Assembly (NCBI GenBank): GCA_030141605.1
Contig: JAQGDQ010001316.1
Span: 7,501-47,707, forward strand
DNA from: Tubiluchus corallicola
Taxonomy: Eukaryota > Priapulida > Priapulimorpha > Priapulimorphida > Tubiluchidae
Length of the DNA stretch: 40,207 nucleotides
Direction: 5' to 3'
The position numbers and the translations under genes were made by a program. The notes beneath the pieces are model-generated. The model searched no databases, was not told where the DNA came from, and worked only from the letters and a program-made list of their open reading frames with translations. Of the stretch, positions 10,021-19,780 are shown in pieces. Numbering within the stretch: position 1 is the stretch's first letter; each line of letters starts with the position of its first letter.

Positions 10021-11225
10021 TATTTCTGATACATTCTTAAGGAACATGTGTACATACAGTATCAATGCAAAATATTCTGTAAGACCGTTTCTGACGTGTC
10101 ACGCTATGATTGGTCGTCATTAAACCACTCACAGTTTTGCCTTATTTCTGATACATTCTTAAAGAACATGTGTACATACAATATCAATGCAAAATATTCT
10201 GTAAGACCGTTTCTGACGTGTCAAGCTATGATTGGTCGCAATTAAACCATTCACAGTGTTGTCCTATTTCTGGTACATTCTTAAAGAACATGTGTACATA
10301 CAGTATCAATGCAAAATATTCTGTAGGAGCGTTTCTGACGTTTCACGCTATGATTGGTCGTCATTAAACCACTCACAGTTTTGCCTTATTTCTGATACAT
10401 TCTTAAAGAACATGTGTACATACAATATCAATGCAAAATATTCTGTAAGACCGTTTCTGACGTGTCGCGCTATGATTGGTCGCAATTAAACCATTCACAG
10501 TGTTGTCCTATTTCTGATACATTCTTAAGGAACATGTGTACATACAGTATCAATGCAAAATATTCTGTAGGAGCGTTTCTGACGTTTCACGCTATGATTG
10601 GTCGTCATTAAACCACTCACAGTTTTGCCTTATTTCTGATACATTCTTAAAGAACATGTGTACATACAGTATCAATGCAAAATATTCTGTAAGGCCGTTT
10701 CTGACGTGTCACGCTATGACTGGTCGTCATTAAACCACTCACAGTTTTGCCTTATTTCTGATACATTCTTAAGGAACATGTGTACATACAGTATCAATGC
10801 AAAATATTCTGTAAGACCGTTTCTGACGTGTCACGCTATGATTGGTCGGTATTAAACCACCCCCAGTTTTCGCCTATTTCTGATACATTCTTAAAGAACA
10901 TATGTACATACAGTATCAATGCAAAATATTCTGTAGGAGCGTTTCTGACGTGTCACGCTATGATTGGTCGTCATTAAACCACTCACAGTTTTGCCTTATT
11001 TCTGATACATTCTTAAAGAACATGTGTACATACAGTATCAATGCAAAATATTCTGTAAGGCCGTTTCTGACGTGTCACGCTATGACTGGTCGTCATTAAA
11101 CCACTCACAGTTTTGCCTTATTTCTGATACATTCTTAAGGAACATGTGTACATACAGTATCAATGCAAAATATTCTGTAAGACCGTTTCTGACGTGTCAC
11201 GCTATGATTGGTCGCCATTGAACTA
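10021..11225. repeat. 122-bp satellite-like array, 10 copies with higher-order structure
   Basis: Ten copies at exactly 122 bp. Each contains TTTCTGATACATTCTTAA, GAACATGTGTACATACA, a TTTCTGACGTGTCACGCTAT core and ATTGGTCG (inverted CCAAT). Variants show block structure: copies 8-10 match copies 5-7 in their diagnostic sites (GGAGCG, then GGCCG with ACTGGTCG, then GACCG), and copies 2-3 match 4-5. Since 122 is not a multiple of 3, the short open frames in it are by-products. Confidence 0.95.
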
Positions 11226-11954
11226 CTCTCACGCTTCAAACAATATTTAATAACCAGCGCTAATGAAGCTGGGAAGAGGCACTTTTCCGCAGCCTCCTTG
11301 TTGCCTCTTTTCATCCTCATCCTTACAAAGCGTGTCAAGAGATGAGATGATAAAAGCGTTTTCCATAATGATGTTCACCGATTACTGGTGAATAAAACCA
11401 ACCCTGCCAAGTACCTGCAGCTCCCAGCATCTTCTAATCAGGGATGAGGAGAGTTGGGAGGCTGAAGAATAAGAGGCAAGAATACTATTAGCGAGAAAAG
11501 ATAGCTGATTGATGTAGCCGAGGCTGTAGGTAAATTATACGAAAAACGGTGTTTTATAAAAAAAATTTGAGTGGAGACGTGAGGAAAGGGATGCTGATTA
11601 AAGGAAAGAAACTAATTAAAGTTTAAAGGAAGAAGAAAGAACTTGGGAAAGCTTGAAAATTTTCGTTTTAATTTTTATTTTTTTTGTAATTTGAACTCAT
11701 CTTTGCTTCTGAATTTAAAGGAAAGAACAAGTCATTTAGAATGTTGGATTTATTTGCCCAAATTTAGAAAAATATGACAAAGACATTTGCAAAAAACTAA
11801 AGTATAAAGTTAATTTTTACTACCGTTGAGTAGAAATTTCCCGGCTAGACGAAAATTATGACGTAACTGGTGGAGTTTGTTACTTTTCGTAAACACGTGC
11901 TGCTTAAACTAGTTCAAATTTCTGCAGCTTACCCAATATTAATGCAAACGTATC
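11226..11954. other. No feature seen
   Basis: AT-rich unique sequence between the 122-bp array and a family D copy; no exon supported. Confidence 0.4.
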
Positions 11955-12185
11955 ACAAAATTAGCTATCTATTTTTTTGTAAAAAAACTTCTACTTTCGA
12001 CGGGTTTTCTTCAGTTGATGAATGACGTCATTGGTGGAAGAATGGCGATTCAAAATGTGAGCATCCAAACGTGAAATGATCACGACTTTAAAGTGATTTT
12101 AGTAACTGCACCAGGCGCGCTTATCACACGTTTATTACTAAATTAGCTTCTAATTTTTTTCGGAAGCATTGGAGGAAGCCTATTA
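11955..12185 (-). repeat. Dispersed repeat family D, inverted copy
   Basis: The reverse complement aligns with 8698-8930: AAAAAAATTAGAAGCTAATT, TAGTAATAAACGTG, TAAGCGCGCCTGGTG, AAAATCACTT, and CCAATGACGTCATTC with the same CRE palindrome. The second half also resembles the 8861-8925 unit (TTTTTTTACAAAA). With the forward copy at 8.7 kb it brackets the 122-bp array in inverted orientation. Confidence 0.55.
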
Positions 12186-13439
12186 TCCCATTTTGCTTGC
12201 CTTTTCCTTTAATTTCGGTCTTTTTAATACAATTCTGCAGCCAAACAGTGGAAAGGCCTAGTTAACATAAATATGTGAGGCAGAACAGGAACCATCATCA
12301 TTAAGGATAAGCCCGCAAGATGAGAGACAGAACTGGCAGGGATGTCGCAGCAACATCCTTCCTTAACGAGGTGAAGAGCCAGAATCAGTATGGCGAGAGG
12401 TTAACTATCAATTTTAAGGCAAGGTTCGATAAGTGCTGTTTAACTTCGGTTGCTAAGCACTTGCTGTGACCACCCGGCTATTTAGCCCACTATAATACTT
12501 TACTTAACATACTTTAATACTATATTAAATGATTACTTCGTATAATGATGATGCATGTGTACGAGGATACCAGATACACGCATACACAGAGCTCAAGTCA
12601 GCTATCTAGTTACCGAACAGGTGCAAGATGTCCTTCACCGTCAGTATAATCAACAAGCATAAAGTAACAAACATTGTAGTCGAAGACGCCATGTTTCTTA
12701 CTGGATCAACAAACAGAATGTAAAGTTTGTTTATCAGTGTGAATCTTATGAACCACCTGTTACACCTCTGAGATGTGCGTTTTGGTACACCGTAGATTTT
12801 ATCTGTCGAAGTAACACGTCTGTCTACGTAAAGATAAAATCAACGGCTGCTCGAAAGAGCCACAATAAAATCATACGAAGCGTGAAGGTGGATGGATAAA
12901 GTAAGTGAACCATATGTAGGTTTATGTTGAGGTGCTGAAAGGCTGCAGTGCAAATTTTGTAGTTTGAGATGCTCAAATTCAGTTAAAACAGGCCCGAGGG
13001 GTCCTAAGAGGTAGTAGCCCGAGTGGTCCTATGGGCTAGTAACCCGAGTGATCCGAGAAGGCGGCATGGGGCCCCTCGAAATTGGGGGTCCTGAAGCTTT
13101 TGGTAACACTTGGTTAAAAATCTGTTTTTTCTCTGCGGTTCTAGCGTTGTATTTAACTGTGTTTATGTAAAAATTAGTCATTTGATCAATTATGACCAAG
13201 ATTAAAGTGGTTAGATAGCTATAACCCACAGGATTGTATCGTAAAATGTGTAAGTAGTATACATTAATTGCGTAAATGTAATTAGTTTACAGACTTTTGT
13301 TGACTTTTAGGTGCACATGTAAACTTGCGAGCATACAGTAGGTACTGGGTGGGTTACTTAGTTTATAGAGTTCCTCTATAAGTCAAAAAAGATTACTGAA
13401 GCACCTGGCAGAATAACTGTTTATATTGCACGGTAACTA
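12186..13439. other. No gene seen
   Basis: 1.25 kb of unique sequence. A 66-codon open frame on the minus strand at 13029-13229 has no supporting splice sites or composition. A small direct repeat (GGTCCTAAGAGGTAGTAGCCC and GGTCCTATGGGCTAGTAACCC) lies at 13000-13050. Confidence 0.4.
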
Positions 13440-13590
13440 TATGACGCCATTTTTCACGAAAATCAGCGCCCCCAAGCGTGAAGTGATTCCGATTTTAAAT
13501 TGAAATTATTAACTACACGAGGCGCTTACCACAATTTCATTGCTGAAACTTTCTAACATTTTTCTCAAATATTAGAATAAGCTCAACTTT
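13440..13590 (-). repeat. Dispersed repeat family D, second inverted copy
   Basis: The reverse complement gives AAAAATGTTAGAAAGTTTCA, GCAATGAAATTGTGG, TAAGCGCCTCGTGTAGTTA, then AATCACTTCACGCTTG and GCGCTGATTTTCGTG. This matches the 8.7-kb copy closely over its first 100 bp. Confidence 0.6.
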
Positions 13591-13724
13591 TCGAGAGACT
13601 TTTGCTTTAAGCAGGGCCCACCTACGGAAAGACACGACGCGCTTACGAAAAGTCACGAAGTCTCCCAATTACGTCATGATTTTTAAGTGAATGGCGGCAA
13701 CCACCAATAAATCCAACAAACTGA

Positions 13725-14240
13725 TTGACTTGTTCTTTAAAGAACACGCCAATAGGGCGGCGCTGTTGCCGAATCATTATTACAAGTTTAAGCTTGTAAT
13801 ATTTATGCTTTATAGGCAGTTCTTTGCAAATTTCTTTGTTATATTTTTCTAAGTTTTAGTAATAACAGTAAAATGAACTTAACATACGGAGTGACTTGTT
13901 CTTTCCTTTAAAGAACACGCCAATAGGGCGGCGCTGTTGCCGAATCATTATTACAAGTTTAAGCTTGTAATATTTATGCTTTATAGGCAGTTCTTTGCAA
14001 ATTTCTTTGTTATATTTTTCTAAGTTTTAGTAATAACAGTAAAATGAACTTAACATACGGAGTGACTTGTTCTTTCCTTTAAAGAACACGCCAATAGGAC
14101 GGCGCTGTTGCTGAATCATTATTACAAGTTTAAGCTTGTAATATTTATGCTTTATAGGCAGTTCTTTGCAAATTTCTTTCTTATATTTTTCTAAGTTTAA
14201 GTGATAACAGTAAATTAAACCCAACATACTGAATGAGTTG
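13725..14240. repeat. 171-bp tandem repeat, 3 copies
   Basis: Copies start with GACTTGTTCTTT at 13727, 13893 and 14064; the first lacks 5 bp. Each holds AAGAACACGCCAATAGGGCG and a near-palindrome TTACAAG TTTAAG CTTGTAA. In copy 1 the missing 5 bp leave a perfect palindrome GTTCTTTAAAGAAC. A diverged fourth start is near 14235. Confidence 0.9.
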
Positions 14241-14744
14241 TTATTTTCTTTGAAGTACAAAGCTGAAACAGCTTCGTCAAACGAAACAGAAAAGTCACGA
14301 TCAAATAACTTGCCCACCTTCAAAGCAGTGGGATTAAAAGTCGATAAAAAAGCAGCCGTGAGTTTTTTGTATTTAATTACAAATCGACAGGGACGGTAAT
14401 TAACTTAGGCACCATCAAATCTTTGATGTCAGCATCCCTACAAATGCAATAATGTACTAATCTTTTAGAGGAAACGCAGCCCACTAATTGCGTTACAATG
14501 ATTCAACGAGGGCGGAAGAAATCGTGTTGTTGCTCACGCGAGAAATTGCGAGATATCCTCAGCGTGTCACGTGCTCTGCATGGAAACGAGGCTGGCTTTG
14601 TTTTTAAATGCACGTGACTGACATACTACAAAGAATGTTTTCACGCTTGTGATCTCCCATGACGCGGGTTTTTTCTTTGTAAAGAAAGAAATATTTTTCA
14701 TATGAAGCCCGTGTACCGGAAAACAATATTTTCATTTAGACGAC
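14241..14744. other. No gene seen
   Basis: Unique sequence between two arrays. A 98-codon minus-strand open frame covering 14027-14323 overlaps the 171-bp repeat and has no splice signals, so it is not called. Confidence 0.4.
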
Positions 14745-15298
14745 AAACAGGCTTAAAATTAGGGCCTGCCAAAGCTATTTTAGGCTTAAAATTAGGGCCT
14801 GCCAAAGCTATTTTAGGCTTAAAATTAGGGCCTAAAAAGCTACTTTAGGCTTAAAATTAGGGACTACCAAAGCTACTTTAGGCTGAAAATTAGGGCCTAA
14901 AAAGCTACTTTAGGCTTAAAATTAGGGACTACCAAAGCTACTTTAGGCTTAAAATTAGGGACTACCATAGCTACTTTAGGCTTAAAATTAGGGACTACCA
15001 TAGCTACTTTAGGCTTAAAATTAGGGACTACCATAGCTACTTTAGGCTTAAAATTAGGGACTACCATAGCTACTTTAAGCTTAAAATTAGGGACTACCAT
15101 AGCATAGCTACTTTAGGCTTAAAATTAGGGACTACCAAAGCTACTTTAGGCTTAAAATTAGGGACTACCATAGCTACTTTAGGCTTAAAATTAGGGACTA
15201 CCATAGCTACTTTAGGCTTAAAATTAGGGACTACCATAGCTACTTTAGGCTTAAAATTAGGGACTACCATAGCTACTTTAGGCTTAAAATTAGGGAAA
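14745..15298. repeat. 33-bp tandem repeat, about 16 copies
   Basis: Unit TTAGGCTTAAAATTAGGGAC followed by TACCATAGCTACT. Left-hand copies vary (GGGCCTGCCAAAGC and GGGCCTAAAAAGC), while the right-hand copies are homogeneous. The unit is 11 codons long, so one minus-strand frame stays open for 67 codons as VVPNFKPKVAM repeats. No start context or splice site supports translation. Confidence 0.93.
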
Positions 15299-15846
15299 TT
15301 TATTATAGAATCCCTGTAATGAATTTGTTTGTCATAAGATGTACTTCTTGTTCGTTCTTTTAGAACCGAGCACGGTTGTAGTTAACAGGAGACCAATTTA
15401 CTGATAGAGAATTCCACAGAGAAGAGAACCGACGAAAACTGCACACTTGGAATGTGCAAGGTTCAGAAAAAATACGAAAAGCAACAAAGAACTGTGTAGC
15501 CACTACTGGCGCCATCTAAGAGCGTTTAGAGAACAATGACCGGATCATCTTCTAGATGAAGCCACGTGAAGCCATAGGCGGAAGTCTAGAACAAATGAAC
15601 ATTACGCAGAGCAGTTGAAAGTCCTCAAAACTGGTCAAAAAGAAAACGTGATTTGCCAGCATCAGCAAGGTTTACTCGAGCAAACCCTGAAGGTTCTACT
15701 TTAAACACTGTAAATTAAAGTGAAGTTTCTAATATAGTAAAGATCAAAGACGAACCGCCTCGAGTTTACTTTAATTAAATCAACGCCGGCAGCTGAGAGA
15801 TCGTTGAAAACTGTCTAAGGAAAATGGAGGCTATTCAAACCTGATC
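15299..15846. other. No firm feature; would include the 5' UTR of the candidate exon at 15847
   Basis: Unique sequence, somewhat less AT-rich than its surroundings. It contains ACTACTGGCGCCATCTAAGAG (15514-15534), related to the GGTGCCATCTATTGG motif of the 5.8-kb repeat. No promoter is evident. Confidence 0.35.
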
Positions 15847-15921
15847 ATGAAGAAACTCTCTGACAAAGATGCTATTAATTCACTTCTTCCCAGCATCAGC
15901 ATCAATTCTAATGCAGAACAG
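15847..15921 (+). CDS. Candidate first coding exon, 25 codons, unidentified
   Basis: Seen: ATG at 15847, then 25 codons beginning MKKLSDKDAINSLLPSIS, ending in GAACAG followed by GTATGA, an acceptable donor in phase 0. The composition (Lys/Asp start, Ser/Asn/Ile) is protein-like and not repeat-derived. No following exon could be placed with confidence downstream on the plus strand, and no core promoter is visible, so this rests on one start and one donor. It may be a chance open frame. Family unknown. Confidence 0.22.
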
Positions 15922-16065
15922 GTATGAATAACACCTGGACGATAATATTGGGAGCAGTCTTCTTGAAACTATGCTGCTGTTGTATGTAGGGGTATCTTCT
16001 CTAAAAATCTGATTCGTTTTAAAACAGCTTTCAGGTATGCAGAATAAATCTTGATCATGATTATG

Positions 16066-16168
16066 ATAAGGTCAAAGGTTAAATGTACCAGATGACGCAT
16101 TTGCGTACACTTGACAACCCATCCTATTCTAATAGCAACCGCTTTAACAGCTAGCTAGAACCTTACCT
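16066..16168 (-). repeat. Dispersed repeat R1, inverted copy 2
   Basis: The reverse complement starts GTAAGGTTCTAGCTAGCT and ends TTAACCTTTGACC, matching 3147-3245. It retains an imperfect DR1 motif (AAGGTCAAAGGTTA on the plus strand). Confidence 0.6.
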
Positions 16169-16480
16169 AGTTCATTTTTTATTGTTCCCAAGCAAGATCC
16201 TCCTAGTAAATCACTCTACGAACAGAGTAATGCATAATTGAGTAAAATCCACATAAAACAACTGATGTTACCGTACTAACGCGGCAGACGGCTTTGCTTT
16301 ACCCACATGTCACGCGACGGGTGTAGTTAAGATCTTACCTAGTTTATTTTTTCTTGTTCCCAAGCAACAGCCTGCTAGTAAATCACTCTACGCACAGACT
16401 AATGCATAACTAAGTAAAGTCCACGTCAAACAACTGAAGTTACTGAACTGACATGACAGACGGTTTTGCTTTATTAACGC
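16162..16480. repeat. 172-bp tandem duplication (2 copies)
   Basis: Copies start CTTACCTAGTT at 16162 and 16334 and share TTGTTCCCAAGCAA, CTAGTAAATCACTCTACG and GACGG[C/T]TTTGCTTTA. About 80-85% alike by eye. Confidence 0.8.
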
Positions 16481-16798
16481 GTTGCTGTGGAACACTTAGC
16501 CTTTGACCAACAGCAGTCTTAAATTTAACTACTCAATTACTTCTTTTTCTTTCTAACAAACAACAATTAACATTTTTCAGCACAACATTATAAAATTTAA
16601 TCTCTCTTTTAACAGACAGACGATTTTATGTTGTGCGAATGTAACATCGATGGTTATATTCGTGAAAACAGAAAAATAACGCGTGCGTATATATTCATTT
16701 GATATATGTACATTTTCAGATCTGTTTCAAAATGGAACAGATTGTTTTCTGTTGCGCATTTCATAGTGAGGATGCGCTGCTAAAATCTTTGTGCAGTT
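16481..16798. other. No feature seen
   Basis: AT-rich unique sequence leading into the 42-bp array. Confidence 0.4.
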
Positions 16799-17036
16799 CC
16801 TCGTGAGGAATTTTGCTGCCAGCTAGAAGCTATGCGTCCTCCTCGTGAGGAATTCTGCTGCCAGTTAGAAGCTATGCGTCCTCCTCGTGACCAATTCTGC
16901 TGCCAGCTAGAAGCTATGCGTCCTCCTCGTGAGGAAATTTGCTGCCAGCTAGAAGCTATGTGTCCTCCTCGTGAGGAAATTTGCTGCCAGCTAGAAGCTA
17001 TGCGTCCTCCTCGTGAGGAATTTTGCTGCCCGGTAG
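16799..17036. repeat. 42-bp tandem repeat, 6 copies, open on both strands
   Basis: CCTCGTGAGG-type starts at 16799, 16841, 16883, 16925, 16967 and 17009, exactly 42 bp apart, each with TGCTGCCAGCTAGAAGCTATG. Because 42 is a multiple of 3, both strands read open: plus gives MRPPREEFCCQLEA per unit, minus gives a Ser/Arg/Gly/Trp/Gln repeat. The plus frame has a TAA just before the array and ends at 17128. No convincing acceptor or promoter is present, so I call a repeat rather than an exon. Confidence 0.9.
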
Positions 17037-17752
17037 AAATATTGCGTGTTACATTTTCGTGGGGAATCAGCATATTTTCAGATTTTGAAGTGGTCAGAAC
17101 TTCAACTTTACCAAAAAAACAGGCCTGACATAACATTGACTAACATTATTAATAGTACTTTGCATATGAGAAATACAGCAAGTATAATTTAATTCAGATA
17201 TGATTATACAGTATAAAACTCGAATGCAGCTACAGCTAACCGGACGCGCGGAAAACCGCGAGGTTTCACTGTGAAACTGGCTTTAGAAACCCCGACACAC
17301 CCCTTCTACTTAACAACTGTAATACACAAGGAATCCCTTTTCTTACTGAACACGTGGAACACCTTGTCTTCTCTTTATCCACCCCCCCCCCCATAAAAGC
17401 TACGCAATCAGCACATTTACATCACAAAAGGGAAGTCATTAAAAACGCACTTCCTTCATAAGCTCAGCCGTACTGAAAAGAGGTGACCGAGAATTGGAGC
17501 CGTTGTAATTCTAAGAGACATATATTAGCGGAAACGCGTCTCTTCTCTGAGCCGGGAAGCAATTATAACCAACCTTCGCTCGTCTGGCTTCCGGGATTTT
17601 CCAGGATTATCGTCTTTGGCAATTTTTGCCGGAAATTAAACATTTGTAGGGTTCATTAGAGCAAGGGTGGTGAAGCCTAAATGTGTTGATTCATTGGATG
17701 TGTAGAATACAAAACTTGGCTTCTTTGTCAACAACGGGGGATCGTCTTGACT
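17037..17752. other. No gene seen
   Basis: Unique sequence including a poly(C) run near 17380-17392. No exon or RNA gene supported. Confidence 0.4.
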
Positions 17753-18993
17753 GTTTATAACTGTTGAAACTGGTTATAGAGCATGGTTCACACTGATGGT
17801 TTTAACGGGGTGATTGCACATGCTTATAACTGTTGAAACTGGTTATAGAGCATGGTTAACACTGACAGTTTTAACGGGGTGATTGCACATGTTTATAACT
17901 GTTGAAACTGGTTATAGAGCATGGTTCACACTGACGGTTTAACGGGGTGATTGCACATGCCTATAACTGTTGAAACTGGTTATAGACCATGGTTAACACT
18001 GACAGTTTTAACGGGGTGATTGCACGTTTATAACTGTTGAAACTGGTTATAGAGCATGGTTCACACTGACGGTTTTAACCGGGTGATTGCAGATGCCTAT
18101 AACTGTTGAAACTGGTTATAGAGCATGGTTAACACTGACGGTTTTAACCGGGTGATTGCACATGCTTATAACTGTTGAAACTGGTTATAGAGCATGGTTA
18201 ACACTGACAGTTTTAACGGGGTGATTGCACATGTTTATAACTGTTGAAACTGGTTATAGAGCATGGTTCACACTGACGGTTTTAACCGGGTGATTGCACA
18301 TGTTTATAACTGTTGAAACTGGTTATAGACCATGGTTAACACTGACAGTTTTAACGGGGTGATTGCACATGTTTATAACTGTTGAAACTGGTTATAGAGC
18401 ATGGTTCACACTGACGGTTTTAACCGGGTGATTGCACATGCTTATAACTGTTGAAACTGGTTATAGAGCATGGTTCACACTGACGGTTTTAACCGGGTGA
18501 TTGCAGATGCTTATAACTGTTGAAACTGGTTATAGAGCATGGTTCACACTGACGGTTTTAACCGGGTGATTGCACATGTTTATAACTGTTGAAACTGGTT
18601 ATAGAGCATGGTTCACACTGACGGTTTTAACGGGGTGATTGCACATGTTTATAACTGTTGAAACTGGTTATAGAGCATGGTTCACACTGACGGTTTTAAC
18701 CGGGTGATTGCACATGTTTATAACTGTTGAAACTGGTTATAGAGCATGGTTCACACTGACGGTTTTAACCGGGTGATTGCACATGCTTATAACTGTTGAA
18801 ACTGGTTATAGAGCATGGTTCACACTGATGGTTTTAACCGGGTGATTGCACATGCTTATAACTGTTGAAACTGGTTATAGAGCATGGTTCACACTGACGG
18901 TTTTAACCGGGTGATTGCACATGCTTATAACTGTTGAAACTGGTTATAGAGCATGGTTCACACTGACGGTTTTAACCGGGTGATTGCAGATGC
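17753..18993. repeat. 69-bp tandem repeat, about 18 copies
   Basis: Unit: TATAACTGTTGAAACTGG, TTATAGAGCATGGTTCACAC, TGACGGTTTTAACCGGGTGA, TTGCACATGCT. Copies differ mainly at four sites (TTCAC/TTAAC, GACGG/GACAG, ACCGG/ACGGG, ATGCTT/ATGTTT); later copies are almost identical. Each unit holds the inverted arms TATAAC and GTTATA 11 bp apart. Confidence 0.95.
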
Positions 18994-19094
18994 TTGCGGA
19001 TGAAAAACAAAATGTGGAGAAAAGTGGAAAAATACGTTTGGCTTTAAGATCAAATTCATATGAAACTTTGTAAGACAAACGTTAAATAAATTGC

Positions 19095-19735
19095 TGTGCT
19101 GTGTTGTGTTGTGTTGTTTTGTGTTGTGTTGTGCTGTCTGTGTTTGTTTAGTTGTGTTGTTTTATGTTGCATTATTTTCTGTTGCGTTGTGATTGTATTT
19201 TGTCGTGTTGTGTCGTATTATGTTATGTTGTTTTGTGTAGTGCTTTGTTCTGTAGCTTTATAGTTTTGTTGTGTTGTTTTGTGTAGCACTCTGTTCTGTT
19301 GCAGTGTGTGGTGTTGCTTTGTTGTGTTGTGTTCTGTTCTGTTGCATTGTGGTTGTGCTGTATTGTGTATGTGGTGTTGGTTGCATGTTATAGTTTGTTG
19401 CCTTGTGATGTGTATGAGGTGTTGTTGTATGTTGTATTTTGTTGTGTTGTGTTGTGTATGTGGTGATGTTGCATGTTGTATGTTGTTGTGTTGTATTGTG
19501 TGTGGTGTTGTATTTTGTTGTGTTGTGCTGTATTTTGTTGTGTTGCATTGTGTTGTGTATGTGGTGATGTTGCATGTTGTATATTGTTGTGTTGTATTGT
19601 GCGTGGTGTTGTATTTTGTTGTGTTGTGCTGTATGATGTTGTTGCGTTGTACTGTGCTGCAGTGTACTGCGTTGTGTCGTACTGTGTTGTGTTGTTGTGT
19701 TTGTTGTTTTGTGTAGTATTCTGTTGTGTAGCATG
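19095..19735. repeat. Degenerate (TTGTG)n repeat just 3' of the membrane-protein stop codon
   Basis: About 640 bp of imperfect TTGTG/TTGTA/TTGCA pentamers on the plus strand, with 60-90-bp internal duplications (GTGTATGTGGTGATGTTGCA at 19454 and 19555). Read on the minus strand it is ACAAC-rich, and it begins only 45 nt after the stop at 19781, so it is likely the 3' UTR or its flank. Long open frames rich in Cys/Val (plus) and His/Asn/Thr/Gln (minus) are by-products of the repeat. Confidence 0.88.
19257..19262 (-). terminator. Weak candidate poly(A) signal (TATAAA variant)
   Basis: No canonical AATAAA is visible on the minus strand in the roughly 700 nt after the stop codon at 19781. The variant TATAAA occurs here about 520 nt downstream, inside the pentamer repeat. 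The true 3' end is unresolved. Confidence 0.15.
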
Positions 19736-19780
19736 GCATGAAACAAACAGTGAAAAATGACCTCTCACCTTGTACAGCGG

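Noticed and set aside
12420-12475. tRNA-like B-box word (GGTTCGATAAG)
   Set aside because: No A box, no cloverleaf and no poly(T) terminator at the right distance.
14897-15100. 67-codon frame of VVPNFKPKVAM repeats
   Set aside because: 33-bp unit is a multiple of three and happens to lack stops; no other coding evidence.
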